This document shows, piece by piece, positions 8,160 to 16,598 of a DNA stretch of 64,000 nucleotides; positions within the stretch are counted from its first letter, which is position 1, and each line of letters begins with the position of its first letter. The notes below the pieces were generated by a model that was not told the origin of the DNA, searched no databases, and worked only from the letters and a program-made list of their open reading frames with translations. The stretch is from Terrabacter tumescens. GTDB lineage: Bacteria > Actinomycetota > Actinomycetes > Actinomycetales > Dermatophilaceae. The DNA lies in contig NZ_BMNZ01000003.1 in NCBI RefSeq assembly GCF_014646815.1, positions 558,001-622,000 on the forward strand, written 5' to 3'. A program made the position numbers and the translations under genes.

Positions 8160-8243
8160 CTTCGGCCGTCTCATCGCCTGGGCGTCAGCGACGGAGAGCG
8201 TGTGGACGAGCCTGGTCTGGGCACGCTCACGCCACGTACAGGC

Positions 8244-8441
8244 CTGGCGGTCGGCCTCGTCGTCGCCAAGGAGTCGGCGGCCAACGTCGTGCCGGTCAAC
8301 TCGGCCGACAACGGGTTGCACCTCCTGGTCGGCCTCGGCATGGTGCTGCTCGGCGTCGCACTCTCGCGCGGCCGTCACGCCTCCGTGGACGAAGGCTCCT
8401 CCTCGCGCAGCGTCGGCACGAGCGGACGCTCGGCACACTGA
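8244..8441 (+). pseudogene. C-terminal remnant of a DUF4383 membrane protein
   Basis: The frame from about 8244 reads GLAVGLVVAKESAANVVPVN, then SADNGLHLLVGLGMVLLGVA and a basic tail. This matches the C-terminal third of the intact DUF4383 gene at 31327-31833 (DQKSSANIVPVNTADNWLHF). The first two to three spans are missing; upstream codons in this frame are not membrane-like. No start or ribosome site is convincing. It looks like a decayed second copy. Confidence 0.65.
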
Positions 8442-8467
8442 GCTGCCACCCCGTCGGTCGGGGAGGA

Positions 8468-8508
8468 CACGAGTGCCGGGCGTCCCAGGAGGACGCCCGG
8501 CACTCGTG
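8468..8508. terminator. Strong hairpin terminator
   Basis: CACGAGTGCCGGGCGTCC and its exact complement form an 18-bp perfect stem with a 5-nt loop, 4 nt beyond the stop of the minus-strand HAD gene and downstream of the DUF4383 remnant. Confidence 0.88.
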
Positions 8509-8511
8509 CGT

Positions 8512-9168
8512 TCACCACCGCTGCAGGAGTCCCTCGGCCACCGCGTCCCTCAGCGCTGCCGGCCCCTCGAAGACGGCCGCGGCGCCTGCCTCGATCAGCT
8601 CAGCCTCACCGAAACCGCCGGTGCGCAACCCGAGCGAGGGCATCCCGGCTGCGCCGGCGGCGCGGGCGTCCCACGTCGCGTCGCCCACCATGACGGCGCT
8701 GGAGCCGTGCACGCGGTCCAGCGCGGCGTGGAGCAGGTCCGCTGCCGGCTTGCTCTCCTCCGCGTCGTCCGCGGTCGTCCAGGCGTCCGCGACAGAGCGG
8801 CCGTCGAAGAGGTCGAGGAAGGTTTCGACGTGCTGGGTCTGCCCTGAGCTCGCCAGCACCACGAGCAGCCCACGCTCCTTGAGCGTGTCGAGCAGCGGGC
8901 GGGTCCCGGCGAACGGTCTGACCTCGCCGATGAGCTGGTCGAACTCCTCGGTCCACTTGTCGCGGAGGGCATCGCCCTGCTGCTCCTCGGTGCCCTGGTC
9001 TGTGACCTCGGCGACGAGCTTGTCACCGCCCATGCCGATGGCCCGGTGGATGCGCCAGAGCGGCACGTCCAGGCCGCACCGGGAGAAGGCGCGCGACCAC
9101 GCGAGACTGTGGTGGTAGTTGCTGTCGACGAGCGTGCCGTCGACGTCGAGGATGACGGTGTCGATCAT
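8512..9168 (-). CDS. HAD-superfamily phosphatase (phosphoglycolate phosphatase-like)
   Basis: Cytosolic phosphatase of the HAD-IA group, 218 aa from ATG 9168. Motif I is DVDGTLVDS (nucleophile Asp8, acid Asp10), motif II VVLASSGQ, motif III lysine in ESKPAADLL, motif IV VMVGDATWDARAA. A cap domain lies between motifs I and II (RAFSRCGLDVPLWRIHRAIG). An in-frame GTG at 9177 is an alternative start; the AGGTGG before the ATG favours 9168. The substrate is unknown. CTACCC directly upstream could be a GGGTAG -10 element on the minus strand. Confidence 0.85.
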   Translation of the reverse strand: MIDTVILDVDGTLVDSNYHHSLAWSRAFSRCGLDVPLWRIHRAIGMGGDKLVAEVTDQGTEEQQGDALRDKWTEEFDQLIGEVRPFAGTRPLLDTLKERGLLVVLASSGQTQHVETFLDLFDGRSVADAWTTADDAEESKPAADLLHAALDRVHGSSAVMVGDATWDARAAGAAGMPSLGLRTGGFGEAELIEAGAAAVFEGPAALRDAVAEGLLQRW

Positions 9169-9265
9169 GTCCGCCACCTACCCAGCCGGCCTGCTGGATG
9201 CCGTGTCCTTCCCGCCGCAGGCGGGTCAGACGCCCCCTGCGGGCGGGGTGCTGCGGTGACGCCGG

Positions 9266-9964
9266 TCAACGCAGCGTGCCGGTGTCGACGAGGAGGCGTG
9301 CGACCTCCATGACGCTCACCCCTGCCCGCGCGGCCGCCTGCTCGAGTCGCTGCCTCGCCTGCGCCGGCGGGACCGCGTGCGCCGCCACGAGGAGGCCCAC
9401 GGCCATGTCGATGACGGCCAGGTCATCGAGCCGTGCGACCGCATGAGTGGCCTCGAGTCGGCTGCTGAAGGAAAGGTCGGCGTTCGTGACGGCCCCCGGC
9501 GCCCAGGCACCGAAGAGGGCAGCCACCTCCTCGTGCCGGCCGGTGAAGGTCTCGGGGCCGGCGCCGTAGACGTTGACGCCGCCGACGACCCTGTCGCCGT
9601 CGAGGATCGGCAGCGACAGGGTGCTCCCGACCCCGCGCGAGCCTGTCCCCCGCGCGAACAGGCTCCACCGGCCCTCGTCCAGCAGCGCCGAGCTGTCCGC
9701 CTCGACGATGGCTGCCGTGCCGACGGCCTCCTCGCACGGTCCACCGTCGAGGAACTGCAGGGCGTCCAGGGCGGCCAGCGGCAAGGAGGTCGCGACGTAG
9801 GTGAAGGTGATGCCCTGCTCGACCACCGTGATGCTGAAGCCCACAAGCCCGGGCACCCGGGCGCTCAGCGCCAAGGCGGCCTCGCCGAGGTCGCTTCCCA
9901 ACCGCCCGTCACCCATCTCGTCCAGCTTGCGCAGGGCCACTCTCGTCTCCGGTATCGGTTCCAC
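9266..9964 (-). CDS. GAF-ANTAR transcription antitermination regulator (type A paralogue)
   Basis: A 232-aa cytosolic regulator. An N-terminal GAF sensor (about 25-150; FLDGGPCEEAV, LSLPILDGDRVVGGVNVYGA) is followed by an ANTAR domain (about 175-230; LAVIDMAVGLLVAAHAVPPA), which binds dual-hexaloop RNA to prevent termination. It starts at GTG 9964. It is the close paralogue of the gene at 14793-15527 and is divergent from the ANTAR gene at 10213. GTTG-N14-GGGTAA at 9974-9997 may be a stress promoter, only 9 nt from the start. Confidence 0.85.
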   Translation of the reverse strand: MEPIPETRVALRKLDEMGDGRLGSDLGEAALALSARVPGLVGFSITVVEQGITFTYVATSLPLAALDALQFLDGGPCEEAVGTAAIVEADSSALLDEGRWSLFARGTGSRGVGSTLSLPILDGDRVVGGVNVYGAGPETFTGRHEEVAALFGAWAPGAVTNADLSFSSRLEATHAVARLDDLAVIDMAVGLLVAAHAVPPAQARQRLEQAAARAGVSVMEVARLLVDTGTLR

Positions 9965-9973
9965 AAGGCGCCC

Positions 9974-9997
9974 TTACCCGCTCGTACCAGCCACAAC
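9974..9997 (-). promoter_or_regulatory. Possible SigF/SigB-type promoter before GAF-ANTAR gene
   Basis: On the minus strand GTTG (9994-9997), 14 nt, GGGTAA (9974-9979), ending 9 nt before the GTG start. The purine run might instead serve as the ribosome site, so the call is tentative. Confidence 0.4.
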
Positions 9998-10069
9998 GCT
10001 GCCGTTCGCGCCACACTGTCTGCCGTCGAGGGCGAGCGAGCTGCCACACGTCGCACCTGCCTCGCCGCA

Positions 10070-10094
10070 GTTGAAGGTCGCGAAGCATGGGTAG
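10070..10094 (+). promoter_or_regulatory. SigF/SigB-type promoter before GAF-ANTAR gene
   Basis: GTTG (10070-10073), 15 nt, GGGTAG (10089-10094), 118 bp upstream of ATG 10213. It fits the GNNT/GTTT-N15-GGGTA pattern used by SigF/SigB-type factors except for the last -35 base. Confidence 0.5.
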
Positions 10095-10212
10095 GTCACT
10101 GTAGGGCCGGTTCGAGCCGACCATCCCCACCGTGACGGTGACCCGATCCGGAGTCTCCGCCCCTGAATCGTCCCAGCGTCGTCCGCGACGGATGGGTCAG
10201 ACGGAGCTGAAC

Positions 10213-10956
10213 ATGAACGACACGACGACCGGCCACGACGTCGCCGACCACCTCCGCCGCGTCGCCGAGGACTTCGAGCGACTGGGTGACGAGCTGTCGA
10301 GCTCGCCCCTGCCGAGTCCCTTCGAGGCAGTGACGAAGCTGGCGGTCGAGCGGGTGCCGGCAGCGAGGGCGGCCAGCATCACGACCCTCAAGCACGACCG
10401 ATTCGTCACCGCCGCCACCACGGACGAGGTCGCGCGGCAGGCCGACGCCATCCAGTACGCGCTGGGATCGGGCCCGTGCATCGATGCCATCGTCGACCAG
10501 ACGATCTACCAGCCGAAGGACCTCGCTCGCGACAAGCGTTGGCCTGAGTACGGCCGTCGCGTCGCATCGGAGCTCGGCCTGCACAGCATGCTGTCCTACC
10601 GGATGAACCTCGAGTCGACAGGGGTCATCGCCGGCATGAACCTGTACGCCGAGGACGTCGACGCCTTCGACGACCGCGACCTGGCCGAGGGGCTGCTGCT
10701 CACCACCCATGCCGCCCAGGCGGTCACGGCCGCCCACTTCCTTGATCGGGCCAACAACCTCGAGCGGGCACTCGCCTCGAACCGCGACATCGGAACGGCG
10801 ACCGGCGTCCTCATGGGCCAGCACAAGCTGACGCGCGACCAGGCCTTCGACCTGCTGCGGATCGCGAGCCAGAACACGAACCGCAAGCTGCATGACGTCG
10901 CCCTCGACGTCATCGACACGGGCGCGGTCGACGTCACGCCGCACACCGGAGCCTGA
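10213..10956 (+). CDS. GAF-ANTAR transcription antitermination regulator (type B paralogue)
   Basis: A 247-aa cytosolic regulator with a GAF-like sensor (about 25-170; ARQADAIQYALGSGPCIDAI, DKRWPEYGRRVASELGLHSM) and a C-terminal ANTAR RNA-binding domain (about 180-240; NRDIGTATGVLMGQHKLTRD, AFDLLRIASQNTNRKLHDVA). ATG 10213 follows GGAG at a good distance; the open frame extends upstream but without homology. It pairs divergently with the type A gene at 9266. Its nearest relative here is 15679-16467. Confidence 0.86.
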   Translation: MNDTTTGHDVADHLRRVAEDFERLGDELSSSPLPSPFEAVTKLAVERVPAARAASITTLKHDRFVTAATTDEVARQADAIQYALGSGPCIDAIVDQTIYQPKDLARDKRWPEYGRRVASELGLHSMLSYRMNLESTGVIAGMNLYAEDVDAFDDRDLAEGLLLTTHAAQAVTAAHFLDRANNLERALASNRDIGTATGVLMGQHKLTRDQAFDLLRIASQNTNRKLHDVALDVIDTGAVDVTPHTGA

Positions 10957-11051
10957 CCGCCGTCAGGTGCGCGTGGGCACCCCGTTCCGGCGCGGCGCGA
11001 GCAGGTGTCGTGCGGCTGCTCCGGGGCACCGAGCCGGTCACCGAGAACGCC

Positions 11052-11076
11052 GCTTGACGAACGGTCCGCTGGGTAG
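11052..11076 (+). promoter_or_regulatory. SigF/SigB-type promoter of the SDR gene
   Basis: GCTT (11052-11055), 15 nt, GGGTAG (11071-11076), 42 bp before ATG 11119. It matches GNNT-N15-GGGTA. Confidence 0.55.
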
Positions 11077-11118
11077 GCAGGGCACACCAGCGAAGCCACG
11101 ACGACCAGGAGTGGACGG

Positions 11119-12009
11119 ATGTCCGACCAGACGACGCCTCAGGATCCGAGCGAACAGTTCGACCAGCCCGCCGACAGCGAGACCATCGACCACCCCGGCC
11201 TCACGAAACAGATGGGCGACGAGCCCGACCACGGCGAGGAGTCCTACCGCGGCTCCGGGCGGCTCGAGGGCAAGCGAGCCGTCATCACCGGTGGCGACTC
11301 CGGCATCGGCCGGGCCGTGGCCATCGCCTTCGCGAGAGAGGGCGCTGACGTCCTCGTCGCCTGCCTGCCCGAGGAGGAGCAGGACGCCGAGGAGACCCGT
11401 CGCCTCGTCGTGGAGGCGGGACGGACAGGTGCGGTCTGCCTGACCGACCTGACCCAGGAGCAGGAGTGCGAGCGTCTCATCCACGAGGCCGTCGAGCAGC
11501 TCGGGGGGCTCGACATCCTCGTCAACAACGCGGCATACCAGATGGCCCAGCCGGGCGGCCTCGCCGACATCACCACCGAGCAGCTCGACCGGGTCATGCG
11601 GACGAACCTGTATGCGATGTTCTGGCTCACCCGCGCGGCCCTGCCGCACCTGCAGGCGGGGGCCACCATCATCAACACCTCATCGATCCAGTCGCGCCAG
11701 CCGTCACCGGAGCTGCTCGACTACGCGACGACCAAGGCAGGCATCGTCGCCTTCACCCAGGGACTCGCTCAGGGCTTGGCGCAGAAGGGGATTCGCGTCA
11801 ACGCCGTCGCGCCGGGTCCCATCTGGACGCCCCTCATCCCGGCCACGATGGCCGGTGACACGGTGGAGTCCTTCGGTGAACAGACCCCGCTGGGCCGTGC
11901 CGGACAGCCGGCGGAGGTGGCCCCCGCCTACGTGTTCCTGGCCTCTCAGGAGTCCAGCTACGTCACGGGTGAGGTCCTCGCCGTCACCGGTGGTCAGCCG
12001 ATGACCTGA
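11119..12009 (+). CDS. SDR family NAD(P)-dependent oxidoreductase (YghA-like)
   Basis: Cytosolic short-chain dehydrogenase of 296 aa, with the 45-50 residue polar N-terminal extension typical of the YghA/YhdG/general-stress-39 group. Cofactor motif TGGDSGIGRA at about 56-65, NNAA at about 138-141, catalytic Ser in INTSSIQS and Tyr-x3-Lys in DYATTKAG. The C-terminal GEVLAVTGGQ is also typical. These proteins are general-stress dehydrogenases in Bacillus. An SigF/SigB-like promoter lies 42 bp upstream. It converges on the catalase gene across a hairpin terminator. Confidence 0.88.
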   Translation: MSDQTTPQDPSEQFDQPADSETIDHPGLTKQMGDEPDHGEESYRGSGRLEGKRAVITGGDSGIGRAVAIAFAREGADVLVACLPEEEQDAEETRRLVVEAGRTGAVCLTDLTQEQECERLIHEAVEQLGGLDILVNNAAYQMAQPGGLADITTEQLDRVMRTNLYAMFWLTRAALPHLQAGATIINTSSIQSRQPSPELLDYATTKAGIVAFTQGLAQGLAQKGIRVNAVAPGPIWTPLIPATMAGDTVESFGEQTPLGRAGQPAEVAPAYVFLASQESSYVTGEVLAVTGGQPMT

Positions 12010-12021
12010 GCCACCCGCACG

Positions 12022-12059
12022 AGGCGAAGGCCAGGCCTCCATGGGCCTGGCCTTCGCCT
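12022..12059. terminator. Bidirectional hairpin terminator
   Basis: AGGCGAAGGCCAGGC and its exact complement form a 15-bp stem with an 8-nt loop between the convergent SDR and catalase genes. Confidence 0.85.
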
Positions 12060-12072
12060 GTGGTGACCAGCC

Positions 12073-14271
12073 TCAGCCGGACACGGGGGTGAACCGGTCC
12101 CAGACCCGGTGCAGCGCGAGCAGCTCCGCCACGTCCGTCACCACGGCCTGCGGGTCCGACTCACGGACGACGCCGGGAGCCTCACCCGGGATGCCGGCAG
12201 CAGCGAGCGCGCGGTCGCCTTCCTCCCCCACCGAGGCGACGACCTTGCAGTGACGCCACATCTCACCCAGCAGCAGCGCGATCCGCGGGTCCAGGCCCAC
12301 CGTTGCCGCGTCTGCCACCGGCTGCGCCTGGGGCTCACCCGCACGGGCGTCCAGGCCGGGCATGGCGTCCCGGGCCGGAGCGCCACTCACGACGACGACC
12401 GCGTCGAGCTCGAACGACCGCGAAACGGCATACGTCCTGGCCACCGTGAGCGTGTCGAGCATGCCGCCGTGGGGGCCCACGACGAACGGCACCATCCTCG
12501 CCTCCGTGACCGCGTCCACGACGGCGGCCGCGAGGTCCGTGTCGCCGACGGCGTCGACGACGATCCCGACCTTGCGACCCTCGACCGGGAACGGCGTGCC
12601 GACCTGCGAGAGGGCTCGGCTCGCTTCGGCGTCGACCAGCTCGATGGTGGGGGCGGGCGCCACCATGCCGAGGGCCTGCGCGACCGCGCCACAGAGATCG
12701 CCATCGATGTTGGCCAGGCACTGCAGCTGGCGCTGCCGGACCGCGAGCTCGTAGCACTTGGCGAGCTCGAAGGAGTAGGCAGCCTTGATGTGGTCCTGCT
12801 CGACCGGGCTCATGGACCGGTAGAAGAGCCGGGCCTGCGAGAAGTGGTCGTCGAACGACCGGGCCGCCGCCCGCACCTTCTGCCCCTCGGCGACCTGTGC
12901 CGGGACCTGGACGAAGGCCCCGTCCGCCTCGCCCGCGGTGAACGGGCATCCACCGTCGAGCGAGTTGGGCCGGTAGGGCGCCACGCCCGTGTGCACGGCG
13001 TGCTGGTGGAAGCCGTCGCGCAGCATGTCGTTGACGGGGGCGTGCGGTCGGTTGACCGGGATCTGGTTGAAGTTCGGTCCGCCGAGCCGCGTCAGCTGGG
13101 TGTCGACGTAGGAGAAGAGTCGGGCCTGCAACAGCGGGTCGTTGGTCACCTCGACGCCCGGGACGAGGTTGCCGCCGTGGAAGGCCACCTGCTCGGTCTC
13201 GGCGAAGAAGTTGCTCGGGTTGGCGGTCAGGGTCATCAGCCCGATCGGCTGGACGGGCGCGAGCTCCTCGGGGACGAGCTTCGTCGGGTCGAGCAGGTCG
13301 ATCCCCTCGAACGTCTCGTCCTCCTCGTCCGGGAAGGTCTGGATGCCGAGCTCCCACTGCGGGAGGAAGCCCGCCTCGATGGCGTCGGCCAGGTCCCGTC
13401 GGTGGAAGTCCGGGTCGCCGCCCGCGGCGAGCTGGGCCTCCTCCCAGACGAGGGAGTGCACCCCTGCCTTGGGCTTCCAGTGGAACTTCACCAGCGTCGT
13501 GGCCCCCTCCCAGTCGACGAGCCGGAAGGTGTGGACGCCGAAACCCTCCATCGTCCGGAACGACGCCTGGATCCCTCGGTCGGACATGTTCCACATGGTG
13601 TGGTGCTGGGCTTCGGTGTGGAGCGAGACGAAGTCCCAGAAGGTGTCGTGCGCCGACTGCGCCTGGGGGATCTCGCGGTCGGGGTGCGGCTTGGCTGCGT
13701 GCACGACGTCCGGGAACTTGATTCCGTCCTGGATGAAGAAGACGGGCATGTTGTTGCCGACGAGGTCGAAGGTGCCCTCGTCGGTGTAGAACTTCACGGC
13801 GAAGCCTCTCGTGTCACGGACCGTGTCAGCCGATCCGCGCGAGCCCAGCACCGTCGAGAAACGGACGAACACCGGCGTCTCCACGTCCGCCGCGAAGAGA
13901 CCGGCGCGGCATACGGACGCGGCGGTGCCATACCCCCGGAAGACGCCGTGGGCACCGCTGCCGCGGGCGTGGACGACCCGCTCCGGGATGCGCTCGTGGT
14001 CGAAGTGGGTGATCTTCTCGCGCAGGTGGTGGTCCTCCAACAGCGTCGGCCCGCGCCGGCCCGCCTTGAGGGAGTGGTCGGTGTCCTTGAGGCGCAGGCC
14101 CTGCGACGTGGTCAGGTAGGCGCCCGACTGGGAGCGAGCGGTCGGCGGTGCACCCGTGGGCTTGCCGGTGGCCGAGACCACCTCCGGGCCGGCCTGGTCC
14201 GGCTGCGGCTCCAACGGTTCCTGCGGCGTCGTGGGCTCGTCGACGGATGGCGGCGTGCGGGGCTCCTCCAC
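12073..14271 (-). CDS. katE: Large-subunit catalase (HPII type) with C-terminal DJ-1/PfpI-like domain
   Basis: Clade 2 monofunctional haem catalase decomposing hydrogen peroxide, 732 aa from GTG 14271. This start is preferred because GAGGAGG lies 6 nt before it, while an ATG at 14307 would sit only 4 nt from a promoter -10. Distal His101 is in RVVHARGSGAHG, the Asn in VGNNMPVFF (about 174), and the proximal haem-ligand Tyr388 in RLFSYVDTQLTRLGGPNFNQ. A polar N-terminal arm of about 60 residues and a flavodoxin/DJ-1-like C-terminal domain (from about 578, GRKVGIVVDAVGD) are HPII hallmarks. A GNNT-N15-GGGTAG promoter suggests stress-sigma control. Confidence 0.93.
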   Translation of the reverse strand: MEEPRTPPSVDEPTTPQEPLEPQPDQAGPEVVSATGKPTGAPPTARSQSGAYLTTSQGLRLKDTDHSLKAGRRGPTLLEDHHLREKITHFDHERIPERVVHARGSGAHGVFRGYGTAASVCRAGLFAADVETPVFVRFSTVLGSRGSADTVRDTRGFAVKFYTDEGTFDLVGNNMPVFFIQDGIKFPDVVHAAKPHPDREIPQAQSAHDTFWDFVSLHTEAQHHTMWNMSDRGIQASFRTMEGFGVHTFRLVDWEGATTLVKFHWKPKAGVHSLVWEEAQLAAGGDPDFHRRDLADAIEAGFLPQWELGIQTFPDEEDETFEGIDLLDPTKLVPEELAPVQPIGLMTLTANPSNFFAETEQVAFHGGNLVPGVEVTNDPLLQARLFSYVDTQLTRLGGPNFNQIPVNRPHAPVNDMLRDGFHQHAVHTGVAPYRPNSLDGGCPFTAGEADGAFVQVPAQVAEGQKVRAAARSFDDHFSQARLFYRSMSPVEQDHIKAAYSFELAKCYELAVRQRQLQCLANIDGDLCGAVAQALGMVAPAPTIELVDAEASRALSQVGTPFPVEGRKVGIVVDAVGDTDLAAAVVDAVTEARMVPFVVGPHGGMLDTLTVARTYAVSRSFELDAVVVVSGAPARDAMPGLDARAGEPQAQPVADAATVGLDPRIALLLGEMWRHCKVVASVGEEGDRALAAAGIPGEAPGVVRESDPQAVVTDVAELLALHRVWDRFTPVSG

Positions 14272-14310
14272 GGGGGTCCTCCTCGAGATTGGGTGGGTGT
14301 AGCCCATCCC

Positions 14311-14335
14311 CTACCCGGTGCTCGGCGCGCTACTC
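14311..14335 (-). promoter_or_regulatory. SigF/SigB-type promoter of katE
   Basis: On the minus strand GAGT (14332-14335), 15 nt, GGGTAG (14311-14316), 40 bp before the chosen GTG start at 14271. Confidence 0.5.
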
Positions 14336-14512
14336 CTGGCGCCGAGGCCGGTCGCGTCCGCTGGAGGGGCCGGCCCGGACCACCCGACCGCGGATGGGAT
14401 GCCCTTGACACGGGGACGACGGCATCCGCACTCTGGAGTTGCCTCCAACCACGGCGGACAGTTGCCACCGTGGACGTCGAGGTCGCGGTGGGTCGAGACC
14501 CATGGAGTGATC

Positions 14513-14716
14513 ATGCAGACGGCTGAGAACAGCAAGAGCATCAGAGAGCTGATCGCCGAGCTCGCCGACCTGGAGGACCGGGCCCGCGCCGTCGCGACGG
14601 TGGTCGAGCCGTCACATCCCGGAGGCAGCAGGGTCAATCCCGAGCTGCTGGAGCTGGCTCGTCGGGAGAGCCAGGTGATCACGGCCCTGCGACGGTGCCG
14701 CAGCACGCACCGATGA
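14513..14716 (+). CDS. Small hypothetical protein (67 aa)
   Basis: Short, mostly helical, soluble protein (MQTAENSKSIRELIAELADL, then RVNPELLELARRESQVITAL). ATG 14513 has GGAG 6 nt before it. The charged helical pattern could form a coiled coil. It lies just upstream of a GAF-ANTAR gene on the same strand, separated by a likely promoter. No family recognised. Confidence 0.5.
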   Translation: MQTAENSKSIRELIAELADLEDRARAVATVVEPSHPGGSRVNPELLELARRESQVITALRRCRSTHR

Positions 14717-14758
14717 GGGTCGGTCCGGCCAGCCGACCGAGCGTGACGAGCCCGCCTC

Positions 14759-14783
14759 GTGTCGGACCAGGACGGGTGGGTAG
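14759..14783 (+). promoter_or_regulatory. Possible SigF/SigB-type promoter before GAF-ANTAR gene
   Basis: GTGT (14759-14762), 15 nt, GGGTAG (14778-14783), ending 9 nt before GTG 14793. The spacing equals that of the paralogue at 9964. The AGGGGG part could also act as ribosome site. Confidence 0.4.
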
Positions 14784-14792
14784 GGGGCCCTC

Positions 14793-15527
14793 GTGGAGCC
14801 CCTACCGGAGACCGTGCACGCCCTCGAGTCACTGGGCAGATATGACGACCACCGCCTGAAGGAGGAGCTGGCCGACACCGCGAACCGACTCCAGGAACTG
14901 GTGCCCGACGTCGTCGGTTTCAGCCTCGGGCTCGTCGCCCAGGGGGTGACGCTGACGTACGTCGCCACCGACCAGGACACTGCCGTGCTCGACGGCCTGC
15001 AGTACCTCGACGGGGGTCCCTGCCTCGAGGCAGCCGCGTCCGCCGAGGTCCTGGAGGTTGACCACAGGGAACTGCTCGACGAGGGACGGTGGCAGATGTT
15101 CGCACGGGCGGGAGCTGCGCGCGGAATCCTCAGCACCCTCTCGCTTCCCATCCTCGATGGCGCCACCGTGATCGGCGGCGTCAACCTCTACGGCAGCGGC
15201 TCCGACACGTTCTCCGGACGTGCGGACGAGCTGGCCGAGCTCTTCGGGGCGTGGGCGCCGGGAGCCGTCGCAAACGCCGACCTCGGCTTCACCACTCGCC
15301 TCGAGGCAGCCAGGACACCGGTCCGACTGGACGAGATGCACACCATCGACGTTGCGGTCGGTGTCATCGTCGCCGCTCGCGGTGTGAGTGCCGAGCAGGC
15401 CAGCGCGGACCTTCAGCATGCCGCCGCCAAGGCCGGGATCGGGGTGGTGGCGCTCGCCCGCGCCGTCATGGACGAGCACCTCCCCGACTCCGTCGACCGA
15501 CAGGGAGGAAGCGGGTCCCACCAGTAG
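14793..15527 (+). CDS. GAF-ANTAR transcription antitermination regulator (type A paralogue)
   Basis: A 244-aa protein closely related to the gene at 9266-9964 along its whole length (both begin MEP(I/L)PET). GAF domain about 25-155 (QYLDGGPCLEAAA, LSLPILDGATVIGGVNLYGS) and ANTAR domain about 180-232 (HTIDVAVGVIVAARGVSAEQ), predicted to bind RNA. The start is GTG 14793. It converges with the type B gene at 15679-16467 across a 150-bp gap with no clear terminator. Confidence 0.85.
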   Translation: MEPLPETVHALESLGRYDDHRLKEELADTANRLQELVPDVVGFSLGLVAQGVTLTYVATDQDTAVLDGLQYLDGGPCLEAAASAEVLEVDHRELLDEGRWQMFARAGAARGILSTLSLPILDGATVIGGVNLYGSGSDTFSGRADELAELFGAWAPGAVANADLGFTTRLEAARTPVRLDEMHTIDVAVGVIVAARGVSAEQASADLQHAAAKAGIGVVALARAVMDEHLPDSVDRQGGSGSHQ

Positions 15528-15678
15528 GGCATCGGCCCGGAGCCGGACGCCCCCCAGGTGACCGCGGGCGGAGGGGCGCGGCCCTGCTGGTTGAAGACCA
15601 AGCGGCCCCGAGACCCACCCTGACGACCCGTACTGACGCGTGCTGCGCTGCCCAGTCAGCAGAACGCCCGGGCGGTGG

Positions 15679-16467
15679 TTACGGTGCGGACAAGCCCGGC
15701 CGGTGGGTCCTGACGGAAGACTCACTGGCGGTGCGGCGCGCCGGGGCCACCTCGAGGGTGCCGGTCTCGGTCACCTCCCGGGCGATGTCGGCGAGCTTGC
15801 GGTTGCTGTTCTGGCTGGCGATGCGCAGCAGGTCGAACGCCTGCTCGTCGGTGAGCCGGTGCTGTGCCATCAGGATGCCCATGGCCATGCCGATGAGCCG
15901 GTTGGACTTCAGCGCCAGCTGGAGGTGGTCGACGTGTTCCCGGTGCTCGGCCGCGGCAGCGGCCTGGGCACCGTGCGTGGCCAGCAGCAGTCCGAGCAGG
16001 ACGTCGCTGTCCGTGAAGGCGTCGACCTCCCGGGCATAGATGTTGAGCCCGGCGCGCTCGTCGTCGTCGCCCAACACCATGCGGTAGGAAAGCATGCTGA
16101 GGAAGCCGAGCTCGTCCGCGACGCGACGGCCGTACTCGGGCCACCTCGGGTCGTGACGCAGATCGCACGGCCAGTAGAGGGTGTCCTCGAGGATGGCGTC
16201 CACACACGGGCCAGAGCCCAGCTCGTACTGGATGGCGTCGGCCCGTCGGGCCAGGTCGTCGGTGGCGGTGGCGGTCCAGAAGTGCCCGCTCTTGACCTCC
16301 GTGATGCTGACGGAGGCGGCGCCGCTGAGTCGCTCGAGGGTGACATCCGTGACCGCCCGCAGCACCGTGGAGGAGCGTGCCGAGTCGATCTTGGCCCCGA
16401 GCTGGGCAAAGGCCTCGGCAACGGAGCGCAGGGCAGGCACCTGGCCGGAGCTGAAGAACTCTTCCAT
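15679..16467 (-). CDS. GAF-ANTAR transcription antitermination regulator (type B paralogue)
   Basis: A 262-aa paralogue of the 10213-10956 gene, sharing the GSGPCVDAI, WPEYGRRVADELG and LLRIASQNSNRKL blocks. GAF-like sensor about 25-170 and ANTAR about 185-240 (NRLIGMAMGILMAQHRLTDE). ATG 16467 is fixed by a near-perfect AAGGAGGTCC; the upstream open frame is not coding-like. It follows the ANTAR-only gene at 16599 on the same strand with a 131-bp gap and may be co-transcribed. Confidence 0.86.
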   Translation of the reverse strand: MEEFFSSGQVPALRSVAEAFAQLGAKIDSARSSTVLRAVTDVTLERLSGAASVSITEVKSGHFWTATATDDLARRADAIQYELGSGPCVDAILEDTLYWPCDLRHDPRWPEYGRRVADELGFLSMLSYRMVLGDDDERAGLNIYAREVDAFTDSDVLLGLLLATHGAQAAAAAEHREHVDHLQLALKSNRLIGMAMGILMAQHRLTDEQAFDLLRIASQNSNRKLADIAREVTETGTLEVAPARRTASESSVRTHRPGLSAP

Positions 16468-16598
16468 GTCGGACCTCCTTTCACCGCCGTACCTGAGGCC
16501 GCACCTCGCGGCACGGCGCTCTTCCAGCATGCTCCCCCGGCCGAGGTAGAGCCCCGGCATGTGACGGCAATTCCGTGGAATCGTCGCGAGCTCGACGC

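Noticed and set aside
7003..8847. 614-codon plus-strand frame across the holin-X operon
   Set aside because: Its only family-like part is the DUF4383 remnant, which is in a different frame; the rest is the complement of real genes.
12109..14526. 805-codon plus-strand frame opposite katE
   Set aside because: Antisense shadow of the catalase gene, with no recognisable domain and no ribosome site.
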